In this document: in pieces, positions 42,394 through 54,523 of the stretch
How positions within the stretch are numbered: the first letter of the stretch is position 1
Layout: every line of letters starts with the position of its first letter
Assembly (NCBI GenBank): GCA_030704615.1
Contig: CM060731.1
Coordinates: 54,980,221-55,044,220 of the forward strand
Direction: 5' to 3'
Length of the DNA: 64,000 bases
Origin: Takakia lepidozioides
Lineage: Eukaryota; Streptophyta; Takakiopsida; Takakiales; Takakiaceae
Position numbers and translations under genes: made by a program
Notes under the pieces: model-generated
The model's database searches: none
What the model saw: the letters and a program-made list of their open reading frames with translations, nothing else
What the model was told of the DNA's origin: nothing

Positions 42394-43860
42394 TTACTGA
42401 TTGGGATTAGCAAACCTTTGTGAGCGAGCACCTTTCTGACGTTGAGAGTTTCGTGGCGGACTGTGTGTACGAGCCCGAGGTCTGTCACTGGTTGACGGAG
42501 ATGATTGAACACTACCTGGATATGTGAGGCCCTCTGGAGGCTGATATCGAGGTAACCTTTCAGGCATAGGAGACCCCCGTTTCTTCTTTTCTGCCATCTG
42601 AATTGCATAGTCTTCTCCCATGTCAAAAGAGTCCGCTGAAGAAACAGTTGTATCAGAATCCTCATCGCCTCTCAGGTGTTTTAATTGTCGAACTTTTTGT
42701 GGAATCCTCTGGGGCATACAATGTTGTCCTACCATGTCTGGAAGTTTATATTTTAAAACTTGCTGTAAACGCTGAATGGCAAAATTGGTGAAGACCCTGA
42801 GCTCCTTTTTTGTCCAGGTGAGTGGGGTACCAATGACTTGTGAATTGTGCAAGTATTTCCATGCCACATGTCCCTTATAGAAAATATCATCAATGCCAAA
42901 TTTCTGTGTTGACAAATTGTTCCAAGCCGCATGAAACCATGAACGAATTTGAGAATCCTTTTGTATCATAACTTTTGCCTCATATAGGTACATATGAGGT
43001 GGCACCAAAGGTAAGACCCAATGATCCCCACTGGAATAACTCAGAAAGCGCGATAACATCTTGTGCTGCTCAATGTGATAACGTACCAAAAAACAAGCAG
43101 CATAGTATAACCCGCATCCCATGACAATACTTGCGACCTCCTTGGTCTTGGTATAAATGAATCCATGTACAACTTGGAAAGCAATTAATTCCTTCAACAT
43201 GGTACCTGCCTCATGCCAGTACTGTGCAAAGTGATGATCCTCAATTGGTCGATTGTTCGGAAGAACTTTAGTCCTAGTTGCCACTGGCAGCCATATGCGC
43301 ATGATTTGATAGTAATGTGCGAATGACTGCGGAGGACTAAATTCTTTCCAAACCAAATCCAACACAATGGGAATTTGGTTGAAGGGCATAATCATAGCCC
43401 TACTGTACTCCCTTGCAGCTAGAGTTTTAGGTGGGTTAAAAGCAGCATTGCCCCATACGTCAGGCTGTGGTGGCTGTGGTGTGGCTGTAGTAACAACAGG
43501 GTCAGCTACTGGCACAGTGACTTGTTGTGGTGTTGGTGGCACTGGCTCTTGTATCATTGGCATCTCCTGCACCTGCTGTGAAGAAGATTGAAAAACCAAA
43601 GTTCTGGCTTGTAAATAAGAAGCCATTAGCTGTTCCTCAGGTATATAGACTCTTTTGTCAATATCTGAAGTTAGGTCTTCCACTTGAGTCTGCAGTCCGT
43701 CTACATCCTCCTGTAACTCCGCTATCCTACTATAGATATTGTCTATAGTAGTTGTGGCAATGTTCTACACTTGCAGTTTGAGCTCATTCATCTCGCTTTG
43801 GGTGAGCTTTCGTGGTGCTTTGCCCTCCACTGGCCCTTGTGCTAACCAGACCTGCATAAG
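42394..43860 (-). CDS. Pol-less LTR element, unknown protein, copy 2
   Basis: The main frame, 43683-42394, is 429 residues and open. It begins MEDLTSDIDKRVYIPEEQLM, then a Pro/Val/Gln-rich stretch, then a globular region (IVLDLVWKEFSPPQSFAHYY, YWHEAGTMLKELIAFQVVHG, KLPDMVGQ), and a Ser/Arg/Pro tail (SPSTSDRPRARTHSPPR). Upstream, to 43860, a broken frame still reads PVEGKAPRKLTQSEMNELKL and a coiled-coil linker, so the N-terminus is incomplete. It lies just before a purine tract (GAGAGGGGAAGGGG) and the 3' LTR. I know no family with this sequence. It probably travels with gypsy enzymes. Confidence 0.65.
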
Positions 43861-44407
43861 GTGGTTTGTAGTGTGAAAAGAAGGGGCGTGAATCCCCTTC
43901 TGGTTAATCCTAAATCTGTACTCCTCCTACTCGTCCCTGTTGAAGTATCAGGGCAAAGGAAAGGAGCGTTCTCTTTTCTGTCCAACCATCGTCATGAGGC
44001 TATATGGGTTTTTCCTTCAGGTTCGTTCGTGATCAGAGTTTGCGGAATCCTCATCCACGCCGCAGCGGAAGAGAAGACATGGATGGGAGTCTTTGGTTTG
44101 TTCTTGCCCTCGGTTCTACTTCTATGCAACAGCCTGGCCCTATGCTCACTGCGCCAACAGTGTTGGCGTGATCTTTTATGTGATGCAAGCAGCCCAATGG
44201 CAGCGGTGAATACGACCCTTAATGTGAACCCCCTTGAGCAGTGACATGTCGGAAATCCTTTTTTGTAATGGTGACACAGATTTAGAGGGAGACAGCTCAG
44301 ATCTTCATAAACTGCAGGGGCACTGGTTTTCCTTCAGGATTCATGCTTTCTTCATCTCAATCTCCCCAAGTTGGCCATCCCCCCATCAACCCTTTTTGCT
44401 GAGCAGC

Positions 44408-44457
<50 letters not shown>

Positions 44458-44624
44458 CCTTTTCTCGTCTGTTTCTCTATCTCTGTCTATGTCTACAGGC
44501 TCCTTACTTCTTCACATACAGCCCATCTATCACGTAATGCAAATGCACACTCCGCCAGGCATCCAGTGCAGCCAGCCATGAAGTCATCCTTGGTCTCACA
44601 AGGCAAAACCATCCCTTTCATCAG

Positions 44625-44655
<31 letters not shown>

Positions 44656-46740
44656 CGTCAATACTCAACCCTTCACACTACCCCTTTCTTTTAAAAGATC
44701 CCATTTCCCAAAACAGCTCTCATCCCTTCTTCAGATTCAACCTGAATACCCAACATCTCTCTTTTCCTTTCAACAAAAGGGCTTAAGTCGTTCATATCCT
44801 GATACAATGCTGAAATCACACCTTATCCCTTTTGTGTTTTCATACAGTTCCAGCTAACCCTCAGTTATCTCTCCAAGCAAACAAGCTATATCTACATTGG
44901 GTCCAGTGTATCACTACCCCCCCCCCGCAGCATTGTGTGCAGGTTTACAACACTGAAACAAGAACAAGAATGAAGACAACAGTGACCATTCTGTTTTCTG
45001 TGACAACAGTCTCTCTCTCTCTCTCTTCACTCATTTTTCTTACTGACACTACGACGGCAGGTGTATCCATTCCTTCCATGTTCTGGTTTGAAGTCCAGAG
45101 TCTCCATTCCATTTCCAAAAACCTTTCCTCTATCACATGTCTCCACCCTTTCCTTTCAACAACCAGGGCAGTCCTAAATCTACCAAAAGCGATTTCTAAG
45201 TCCACCCCCAAGAAGAAGCCCACAGTCTACCAACTTATCTGTTTTTATCCTCCAGTGAAGCGGTGGGTCAGCCTGCCGAGATGGCACCTCACCATCGCCT
45301 GTCAGCAGCCACCACAACCTTTTCTCCTTGTCTTGATTCCAGAGTTTATCATGCCATGATGTCTCCTCATCATCCTATGGAGCATCCTGTGGTTTGCCAA
45401 CTAAATTGCTCTATTCTTCTATGCATGTAGCTCTTTAAGAACTGAAATGGACCTATAGCAAGAAGACAAAAAGGCAGCTAGAAGCCTGATTACAGATAAC
45501 CTGTGTTGCCATCCAGCCAGCACTCCACATGCCTTATCGCCTCCATTGATTGTGCTCAGATTCTCTTCCTTGTGCTTCTGGCAGGTGGCCGCTCTCCTTG
45601 CTTGCTCATCTGCCCATAACTGTCATCTTCAAGACAGTGGCAGCAGCGGTGGTGCGCCGCTCTCCTTACATGCTCCTATCTCCATGAATTGATCATCACA
45701 ACGAGAAAGACGGCACCGCTTCCCTTTACACAGAATACCAAGCAGAGGCACTTAATGCTGCCCTCTAAACCAAGCGAAGTCCCACAGCGCAGGTACAACC
45801 TCTCAACACAGCCGTTTCCCTTGCATGCTCATCCTCCCATGATCATGTTCATCAAGGCAATGGCGGCTCTGGTGGTTGCACAAGATTAGTGACAGCACCG
45901 CCTCCCTTCATCTGGCTTGAGCACAACTCTTCCAAGCTGTTCCCTGCACGATCATCCTCCAGCAAGCCCTAAGCTACCCATTCACCATAGCAGCGACGGC
46001 ACCGCCTGTTAACTGATTGCTCCATCGCATGCCACACCGATCTCCCTGTAAGCATATCCTCCAGAAATTGATCATTACCAAGAAGATGGCGGCACCGCTT
46101 CCCCTGCTGCACAGATTACCAAGCTGTGCCCTTATACTCTAAATTAACACTTCTCTTGATGCAAGCCAGAATGCCCCAGTGTAGATGCAATCGCCCTTGA
46201 CACAATGCCCTGCCAATTCCACTGTTCGCAGCATCTGCTCAGAGCGCCCGTCATCTTCCCCTTCGTCTTCCTTGTCCCGCATTTCTAGGGTAATCACCAG
46301 TGATGAAAGTCATCCATTTTCACGAACGGAAAATGTGCTAGGTTTCATTTACAGAGTTAATTACAAATTCATTGCATCCTTGGCACAGGATCCTTTGTCC
46401 TCGTTCCTGGGAGTCATCCAGAGAGCATGGATGTAATCCATTCATCCTCCGGATGAAAATACGTCCTGGTCACGACTTAGCCACTTTCATCCTGGCAAAG
46501 TATCAGCATAGTGTGCCCATGAAATAACCTGTCGGCAGGGATGAATTCCGCCCATAGCATGTACAAAATAAATTGAGCATCTTCATCCTGGCCAATAGTC
46601 CCCCATCGTTCCCATGATGTAACCAAGAAACATGTATAGAATAAATTGCAGGGACAACTCAACCTATTTTCACATTGGTACCGGGGCCCTTCCTTTGTAG
46701 CAATGCATAATCTCAGTGGGTAAAACAAAAATTTAATGTC
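43861..46740 (+). other. Region without recognised gene; CT microsatellites
   Basis: No protein motif recognised on either strand. It has (CT)n at 44411-44453, a second TC tract at about 44624-44650, a C run near 44921, and a set of imperfect repeats at about 45590-46130 sharing words such as cggcaccgc and attgatcat. Confidence 0.5.
44411..44453 (+). repeat. (CT)n microsatellite
   Basis: About 21 CT units. Confidence 0.95.
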
Positions 46741-46859
46741 ACTCCACACTACAATTGTGATTGAGGAAGAAACCACCGAGGACGGTGGTAGCTAAAGAAA
46801 TGGAGAACTCTACAGCTGTAGGGTAAAATCTCGTGGTGCAAAATTTTGGCTAAGTGTTG

Positions 46860-47262
46860 GGATGTCGGGAGGAAGCTGAAACTTGGATGAAGAGGGGATG
46901 AATGCAGGTAACGAAAGGATGATGAAGGTACATAGGAGGTACATCCAGTTGGAGTTGCGTGACAAGTCCGTTGTTCTTGCAATATGCCAATTAGCAGTGG
47001 ACACTGAAGTCTCCAACACTGGTTTTCCGTACTGATGTGGAACACCGTTGTAGTCGGGAGGTGCCATGTCATCCTCCTCATCCACGTCCTCCACATGCAC
47101 TCGGGAGCCACCTGCGCCTGAAGCCCGCCTCAGTCCAGTCCGCAGGTTCATATCAAACCACCATGAATGCTGATCCTCATCCTCATCCAGATTGTGGATG
47201 AATATCTTCCTCTTTGTTGTGCGTGTGAGAAGGTCACCTTCCAAGCCGTCCGCATGGTTATG
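46860..47262 (-). other. Possible exon of unknown gene, cut by gypsy copy C
   Basis: The minus-strand frame HNHADGLEGDLLTRTTKRKI, DEDEDQHSWWFDMNLRTGLR, VEDVDEEDDMAPPDYNGVP looks coding (acidic, well-spaced hydrophobics) and stops at the gypsy breakpoint. It could be the tail of a transposase. Not recognised. Confidence 0.35.
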
Positions 47263-49735
47263 CAGGATTAAAACCTGAATTACAAAAGAAAGTGGACATG
47301 CTACCCCATAATAGATTGGAAGAGGCATTTGAAACAGCCAACAGAATTGAGCAATTGGGGATGCTCAGAAGAGAGAAAATGGATGATGAGGACTCTGAAG
47401 AGGAGTCAGATGCAAGAGCTCAAAAGGAAGAGTAAGAAGAAGGAAAAGTTGAAGAGGGAAAACTATGAGAAAAGGCTGGAAGAGATCTTGAAGAAGTATG
47501 CCACAGAGGCTGCAACACATTGGAGGAAGGGTGTTTGGTGTGCAAAATGCCAGAATGAAGGCCATACCACAGCTGAGAAACATTGTACTATCTGTAAAAT
47601 GGATAACCATTCTACTGAGAATTGATACTACAACAAAAGAACAACTGCAAGAGAACCTATGCAAGTAAGGGTGCATCAAGTGCAGCCCCAGCCAAGAAGA
47701 AACAATGATCAGGACCATTATGGAAGGCTTGGTGGTTATAACAATGGTATGGAGGGGAGAGGTAATCCAAGAGGAATTACCAAGGCAATCCCAGGGGCAA
47801 CTATCAGGGTAATCCAAGGGGGAATTACCAGCCAGGGAATCAAGATTATAGAAATAATCCCAGAGCAGATCAAGGGCGAGGACCCAATGGTGAAGAACTG
47901 TGTTACTATTGTAATCAGGCAGGACATCGCAAGGCAGCCTGTTCATTCTGGATTAGACACCAGAATGAGATGAGAGCTCCTGTGAATGAGGGCCCAGTGG
48001 TGGCAGCTCACATGGTTAGGCCATGTGTTGTACGAGAAGTAAGTACAATGATAGTAACCAGAAGCAAAGCTAAATTAATACCTCCAATAGATGAGGAAGA
48101 TGATGATAATGAAGATGGCAGTGATGTGCCTGAAGATGATGAGGCTTGGAGAGATGAGAAGGAACTGCACAAGAAAGTGGCTGATACCATAAGGGAAATA
48201 CAAAAGAGTACTGATATCCCTATGGCAGATTCCTCTGATTCTGGAAGAGAAGAAGAGGAGAGTGAAGATGAAGTGAAGAAAGAAGCTGCACAAGTGCAGG
48301 GTAATGAAGGGACTTTGGCTGAAGTAATATGCCAAACCAAAGCTGAGATTACCATTGGACAGCTATTGGCTGTGGCACCTCATTGTAGGCACAGGCTGTA
48401 TCAAGCAATCAATCAGATTGCCCATGTGACAGAGAACATAGGCATGAACAGCAGGGTGACCAGTTATAATATGAAGCCGGAAGGGCGAGAAACAGTCATG
48501 GACTTTGATGATTCTATGCAAGTAATCCAATTGAGAATTGGAAGCACAGACCTGACTGATGTACTGATAGATGGAGGTTCTGGAGTGAATATCATGATAG
48601 ACCAATTAAGGCTGAAGCTTGGTCTAAGTAACATGAAACCAGCCCCATTCAAAATAACAATGGCAGATCAAAGAAGTGTTCAGCCATTAGGCTTGATAAG
48701 AGGAGTCAAGATACAGATTCAAAAGATGATTTTTAAGATCACAGTGACTGTATCGAAAATTGATGATGTCATGGAAGCTTACTCCTTATTGCTAGGTCGA
48801 CCATGGCTGAAACAGGCCAGGGTATTCTATGACAAGAATTCCCAGTTGCTAAATGTGCATGATGGGAAGCGCAAGATACAAATCACCACTAAGAAATCTA
48901 GTAGACTACCTGCTACGAGAAGACCTCGAGGAGTCAGAGAATATGACTGGAGAAAAAGACTTGATGAGGAGCAGGAAGCTACCCTGTTTGCTGCACACCC
49001 AGAGTGGGAGCATGTTGCAGAAATGCAACTGGAAGGCCTAAGTTGTTTAAAATGTATCTGCTATGGTGTAGTAACAGCAACACCAATTGAAGGTGAAACA
49101 AGCAGTTGCCCACCACATTTCTATGAGGAAAGAGAGGGAGAAATGGAAATCCTAGAAGAACTAGCCACTGTAAGTTTACAGGATGAAGTAGTGAGAGAAG
49201 TGAATGTAGGAACTGAGGAGGAACCGAGAATGGTGAAAGTGGGGGCTGACTTGGAGCCAGAATTCTTTGAGGAAGCCAAGAGTCTGTTCGTCAAATACAG
49301 AGATGTATTTGTGTGGAGCTATGAGGATCTGAAAGGGATACCACCTGAGATCTGTCAGCATAAGATTGAACTGGAACCAGGGTCAGTACCAATCAAACAT
49401 GCAAGGTACAGAATGAATCCCAACTATGCACAGAAGGTTGGGGAGGAGATCAAGAAGTTGGCTGAGGCTAAGTTCATATACCCGATAGAGTATACAACAT
49501 GGTTGTCACCCATTGTGATAGTTCCCAAAAAGAATGGTAAACTGAGAGTCTGTGTGAACTATAAGAAGTTGAATGCTTGTACAAAGAAAGATCCCTTCCC
49601 GTTGCCATTCACAGAAGCGGTGCTGGACACTGTGGCAGGCCATGAGATGTACTCATTCATGGATTGCTTCAGTGGGTATAACCAAGTGCAAGTGGCAGAA
49701 GAAGACCAGGGAAAGACAGCTTTCATCATGACTAA
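47263..49735 (+). mobile_element. Ty3/gypsy copy C, internal fragment without LTRs
   Basis: Begins inside gag (LKPELQKKVDML) and ends inside RT (GKTAFIMTNG), before the YLDD motif. No LTR at either side. Confidence 0.85.
47329..47970 (+). pseudogene. Gypsy C Gag C-terminus with zinc knuckles
   Basis: First knuckle cut short (CAKCQNEGHTTA, then EKHC). Second intact up to a stop (CTICKMDNHSTEN). Third intact and best preserved: CYYCNQAGHRKAAC at about 47898-47940. Together with the other copies this shows three CCHC knuckles in the ancestral Gag. Confidence 0.8.
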
Positions 49736-49742
49736 CGGATGA
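47970..49742 (+). CDS. Gypsy C protease and RT N-terminus, open frame
   Basis: A 590-residue open frame, the best in the window for this family. After an acidic linker it shows LIDGGSGVNIM (protease), SLLLGRPWLKQARVFYDKNS, and an acidic connector. RT fingers follow: IPPEICQHKIELEPGSVPIK, WLSPIVIVPKKNGKLRVCVN and YSFMDCFSGYNQVQVAEEDQ. It is truncated before the catalytic YLDD and has no RNase H or integrase, so it is not autonomous. Confidence 0.85.
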   Translation: MRAPVNEGPVVAAHMVRPCVVREVSTMIVTRSKAKLIPPIDEEDDDNEDGSDVPEDDEAWRDEKELHKKVADTIREIQKSTDIPMADSSDSGREEEESEDEVKKEAAQVQGNEGTLAEVICQTKAEITIGQLLAVAPHCRHRLYQAINQIAHVTENIGMNSRVTSYNMKPEGRETVMDFDDSMQVIQLRIGSTDLTDVLIDGGSGVNIMIDQLRLKLGLSNMKPAPFKITMADQRSVQPLGLIRGVKIQIQKMIFKITVTVSKIDDVMEAYSLLLGRPWLKQARVFYDKNSQLLNVHDGKRKIQITTKKSSRLPATRRPRGVREYDWRKRLDEEQEATLFAAHPEWEHVAEMQLEGLSCLKCICYGVVTATPIEGETSSCPPHFYEEREGEMEILEELATVSLQDEVVREVNVGTEEEPRMVKVGADLEPEFFEEAKSLFVKYRDVFVWSYEDLKGIPPEICQHKIELEPGSVPIKHARYRMNPNYAQKVGEEIKKLAEAKFIYPIEYTTWLSPIVIVPKKNGKLRVCVNYKKLNACTKKDPFPLPFTEAVLDTVAGHEMYSFMDCFSGYNQVQVAEEDQGKTAFIMTNG

Positions 49743-50944
49743 ACTAAGGCAGTAGAATACTGTTGTAGTTCATCCAATTGGATGATAAGGAGTAGTTGGC
49801 AGACTCCGCATAGATAGAAGGCACAAGTGGTATCGACGTGCAAGTAGGCCGAGAGGGGGAGGAATACCCGCGGTCTACTAAATAAACACATGGGCTAGCC
49901 ATGAAATCAGCGAATAATCAACGCACCGTTCGGAGTGGATGAGGCAACCAAAAGTAGATTTAATGGGCTAGCCATGAAATCAGCGATGACTCAACGCACC
50001 GTTCGGAGTGGATGAGGCAACCAAAAGTAGATTTAAACAGCGGTAGTGGAAAACGGAGGAGGCCTTTTGGTGAGGAAAAAAGTAAGAGCTCGGTGTGAGC
50101 AGGGAGGATGGTGAACCATCAGGGCAGAACTGATTGTATCCGCTGAGGCCAGTAGTAAAGAGGAGTTGCAATCATGTGAATCTCTACAAGTGTTCAGTGG
50201 CATGGTGTTGTGAGCTCTGATGAGAATTTAACAAATTGCATATGGCATGTGTAGCTTTCAGTCTTGGGAATTGGTCCTTTAGATGTCATGATACCCCAAG
50301 TAGTTATGAGAGTGTAGCTTGATCAGATTCTGAGGACTTTTGGGAGCTCAATTGCAGCAAATCCAGACCTGATTAGAGCAGTAGCCCAGGTTGCACTATT
50401 TGCATGCTTGTAGTGAATTAATGTGGCAAGTAAATTCTTTTATGAGAGTGCTGGTCCTCATGATCTAAGTAGTTGGAATTCATGAGTAACCCAGGAAACC
50501 TAGCATAAGTACAAAGCATTCCCAACAGCCTGTTTCAAATCCAGCAAGAGAGAGATAGACATTCTACATAAGTGTCGTTAGTATTCAGGGAGGTGACGGT
50601 GCAAAGGAAATTATGGAGCAGAAATTCATGAGGTGCCACCTACATGCGAACCACCGGGGTGCAGCACACGAGGAGTACACTGACTGACCAGCCAAGGGGG
50701 CGTGCCGTGACAGAAAATGTCGGATCAGAGTTACCAACCACGCTGGTGTTTATACCTTCCAATGGGCAGCCAAACAATCAGAAAACAAAAATAAATAAAT
50801 AAAAAGAAATAAGAGATATTGCTAAGAGTAGACGCATTTGATTCTAGGACAAGATGCTCAATGACATAAGTGATATGTTCTCTTCCGCTGCCATATCATT
50901 TATGTCATCAGACTGACCAGAATTGTGAGTGCACACAAGTTTTG
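49743..50944 (+). other. Unrecognised region with a 73-bp tandem duplication
   Basis: No gene recognised. It contains the duplication listed next and an A-rich stretch at about 50780-50820. Confidence 0.5.
49892..50037 (+). repeat. 73-bp tandem duplication
   Basis: Two nearly identical units (49892-49964 and 49965-50037), starting gggctagccatgaaatcagc and containing cgcaccgttcggagtgg. Confidence 0.9.
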
Positions 50945-51073
50945 CAGGGCCCTTCTTTTTACTCTACAAGAAATTGGTGAAGACTTGTTGGCGATGGCTA
51001 ATGATGTCCTCCTCAAGGGGATCATGCCCTCTCAACTCTTATTACGCGGATTCATTAAAAAAAAGACAGAGAC

Positions 51074-51770
51074 TTGATTACCAATTATAGGCTTATTACT
51101 TTGTTGAATACTACCTACAAAATTATTGCCAAAGCTCTTGCCTTGCGCCTTCAGCCTCTTCTTCCGAAGGTAATCCGCCCGGAGCTGACCAGTTTTCTCA
51201 AACACCGTATGATTCTTGACAATGTCCTCCTAGCCAACAAAGCCCTCCATCATGCCTATTCCTCTAATCAGCCATTAGCTATGCTAATGCTTGACTTTGA
51301 AAAGGCCTTTGACAACATAAATTGGTCCTTCTTTATTGAAGCTTTGCAAGAAACAGGTTTATCTGGCAATTTCATATCTTGGATTCGCATTCTTCTCACC
51401 TCTGGTTCTAGTTCCTCTGGTTCTATGAATGGTGCCTCATCTTACTCCTTCCCGCTCCATAGATGAGTTTGGCAACGTTGCCTACTGGCTCCTTTCTTGT
51501 TCCTCATTGTAGCAGATGGTTTGGGTCATGTGTTGGAATCGTGATCTGATTGGGCCTAAAAGTTCCTAGATCTACCCCCCTCTTTCTCCATCAAGTCTTC
51601 TCTCTATGCTGATGACACGGTTCTGCTTATTGACAACAACAGTTCAACCAATGTCTCTTGCTCGCTTCAGGCTCTCTCTTCCTTCTGCGCAGCTTCTGGC
51701 CTTTATGTTAACTGGCGTAAATCAGTTGGTCTTTTATCTTACTTAAAAGACCCTTCTGCTGCATCCCATT
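51074..51770 (+). pseudogene. L1-like reverse transcriptase
   Basis: Reads NYRLITLLNTTYKIIAKALA, RMILDNVLLANKALHHAYSS, LMLDFEKAFDNINWSFF, then in a second frame LAPFLFLIVADGLGHVLE and the catalytic LYADDTVLL at about 51604. Frameshifts and stops make it inactive. Confidence 0.85.
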
Positions 51771-51844
51771 GTGATCACTGGGGCGACGATCTTGGCTTGC
51801 TGATGGTCACTCTAATACATTGCTGGGATATCTAGAGAGCTCCT

Positions 51845-52445
51845 ATTCTGTCAGTTACCAACGCAATTCCATCAGTGATGAAGGTCAACGAAGGTGAACA
51901 AGAACATTTCAATCTGCCCAATGAACCTGCCCGGAAAAAAATAAATTTTAGAGTTTGAAATTGAATATAAGATCACATTCCAAAAAGCGAAAAGTACCTT
52001 ATACAAGGACAGAAGAGTCACCTTCGTTCAACTTAGATCCAACAAATACATATATTTTTCACCAGTATCCTTGGACATTTCCGTAGCATACGATAATCCA
52101 AGCTAGAGATTAAAATGGCTCAAAACATGCAGAATTCTTCCACGTTAGAAGTCCATATCTCATGTTGGTTTTTTTTTGTTTTTTTGTTTTTTTTTCCCCC
52201 GACATCCATTTATTTCGTTTTTACCTTTATGTTCTCCCGCTCAGCCTCCACCTTCGGCAGCCAAAGGTGGTGTGTCAGTACAATCCCGTGTCATTTTTCA
52301 TTATTGTTTCTTACAAATCCAAGTATACAATTACGGGCAGCCCAAGAAAAAATATTATATTGCCACGTGGCCGTCGTTTCTGCATCCACGTCACACTGAT
52401 GGCTGATGACTGATGGCTGATAGCTGATAGAATAGCAAATCCCGG
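51845..52445. mobile_element. Probable small insertion in the L1-like LINE
   Basis: About 600 bp with no LINE similarity, including a T-rich tract and several ctgatgg/ctgatag words at its right edge (52395-52432). Ends not resolved. Confidence 0.4.
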
Positions 52446-53610
52446 ACATCTGATTGGCCATGACCTCTCGGATTTACAAAGATGCTCCGCGGGGATATCT
52501 AACCTTAAAAGAAAATTTGTTCATTGGAACTCTATCCACCTTTCCATCGCTAGCCATGCTCTGGTTGTTAACCAAATTCTGCTGGCCTCAACTTGGTTTA
52601 GCTCATTGGTCTAGTCTCCTGGCTCTGTGATAATCAAATAGATCAAAGATCTGGTCAGAAACTTCCTTTGGGGGGCTCCCCCCTCAACGCCTAATCGGAG
52701 GCCTCTGGTTAGCTGGTCACAACCATGGAGGCTTAGGCATCATTGATCTTGAAGCTCAAATCTTAGCTTTGTTGGCGAAATGGGTGCCTCACTCTCTTAC
52801 TTATGTTACCAGCCCCTAGAGTTTACTCATTCGGGAGCATATTATCTCTACTGTACCAGCCTCCTTTGACATTTGGCCTATCTCCCTCAACAACGACGCA
52901 ACGGCGTGAGCCTCACGCGTGAGCGTATGAGCGTACGCTCACACACTGGTGACGTGGCGTGAGTGTGATGCCATCAGGTTGCCATGGTGTCGAATGCTGA
53001 CGTGGTGCCAGGTCAGCATCCGCCACGTCAACAAAAATATACGGCGCCTATACCCGAGGGTCGTATGACCGTGGGATGAACGTAGACAACACGAAACCAA
53101 AATACCATCAAGAATACCATCAAAATACCCGAAATAGAAAATAAGCCTAAAACTATGGCATCCATTCCACAACATTCTGCAATTACAATTGTAAGTTTTA
53201 CAATAACAACTACAAGGAGGACAAAATAATCTCATAAGGCTCTATAGAGGCTGACCTAGGAAGACCCTGCTTCCTCCCCAAATAACGAAGAAAGAGGGAT
53301 CACGGTATCAAAAAGAAGCATGCAATACATAGCGACACAACAAAGATACATGGTAGACCGAGATGGAAGACCAAATAATAGGAAAATAGCATCCAACCAG
53401 AGGGAACATCTACAAACACCTTCCCCCGACCATGCGGAACGCCTTACGGGACAGAGACAAAAGGTCTGAGTGGACCGAGCTTACAAGTTTAGCAGAAGAT
53501 GGTTTCCCCTCAAAGTCAAGAGCCCATCTTGACGTCCAAAGGTGCCATGATGCACGAGTTCTAAGAACTTGCCACATAGAGCACACGCCAAATGCCAAAA
53601 CAGAACAGAA

Positions 53611-54167
53611 GTGATGATTGTTGACGATCATCACGACCTCTACCAAAATGCCAAACCAAAGTAATTTATTTTTGTTTTGGAACAATGAGGAACGCCAAAA
53701 AAAAAAAAAAAAAAAAAAAAAACCAGAGCAAAATTGATGATCGGTGCTGATCATCGCTTACAGTGCTTCAAGATTTTGCATAGTATTTTTCATTTCGGCT
53801 AGAAATGTGGTTCACATTGTTTTCCTTTCGTGTTTGAGTTCTGCATCTTTCCCCTATTGCAAAGTTAGTTGTCCATCAAAACATGATCTTAGGGCTGGAA
53901 GGAAGTGATGATCGGCACCGATCATCACTCAAACTGCTATGTGCTTTCGCAGCGAAATCTTCATTTCGCCCAGAAATATGAATTTCGTTTTGCTTTCGTG
54001 TTTCAGTCCTACCTTTCCCCGATTGAAATTGAAATCTTCAAGAAAATGTGGTGATCGGCGGCGATCATCACATTTAGACCTTCTTCAGGGTGATACTTGT
54101 GAGGTAGTAGAATTCCCATCAACAGTCACTCTCTGTAGGGAATGTGATGATCGTCGCCGATCATCAC
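53611..54167. repeat. Five 24-bp palindromes (GTGATGATC...GATCATCAC)
   Basis: Copies at 53611-53634, 53734-53757, 53905-53928, 54048-54071 and 54144-54167. All keep the arms TGATGATC/GATCATCA closely and vary mainly in the central GGCACC/GGCGGC/GTCGCC. Spacing is 96 to 171 bp. Confidence 0.85.
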
Positions 54168-54190
54168 ATTCTCATGTTTTGTGAACTGAC

Positions 54191-54523
54191 ATGTTGGGAA
54201 TTGCATTGGGTTTGCGAGTTCGCAGGTACACAAAATATGTGCTCATGGAGGGAAAACACTTGAGCGGTGTCTCTGATTATCTTGACATGTGGTCGGATCC
54301 TCGCTTGGGATCACAAACCGATCCCGTATTCGATAGTCCCCTGCCCAGTTTTTTACTCCCTGTGTATGCAGCAGAAATGACACTTTGCATGTCCGAGGCT
54401 CCATCACCTGATCCCATAATGTCTGCACGCGGGAGTAGACATCCCAGATCCCGAGTTATGAAATTTTTGGACTTGGATGCAGAGGATGCGGGGATATATT
54501 ATGATGAGTCCAAGTCAGATTGA
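54191..54523 (+). other. Coding-like fragment inside the transposon
   Basis: After a possible acceptor (gcgagttcgcag) the frame reads YTKYVLMEGKHLSGVSDYLD, DPVFDSPLPSFLLPVYAAEM, MKFLDLDAEDAGIYYDESKS, then stop. It may be captured host sequence or part of the transposon's own protein. Not recognised. Confidence 0.35.
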
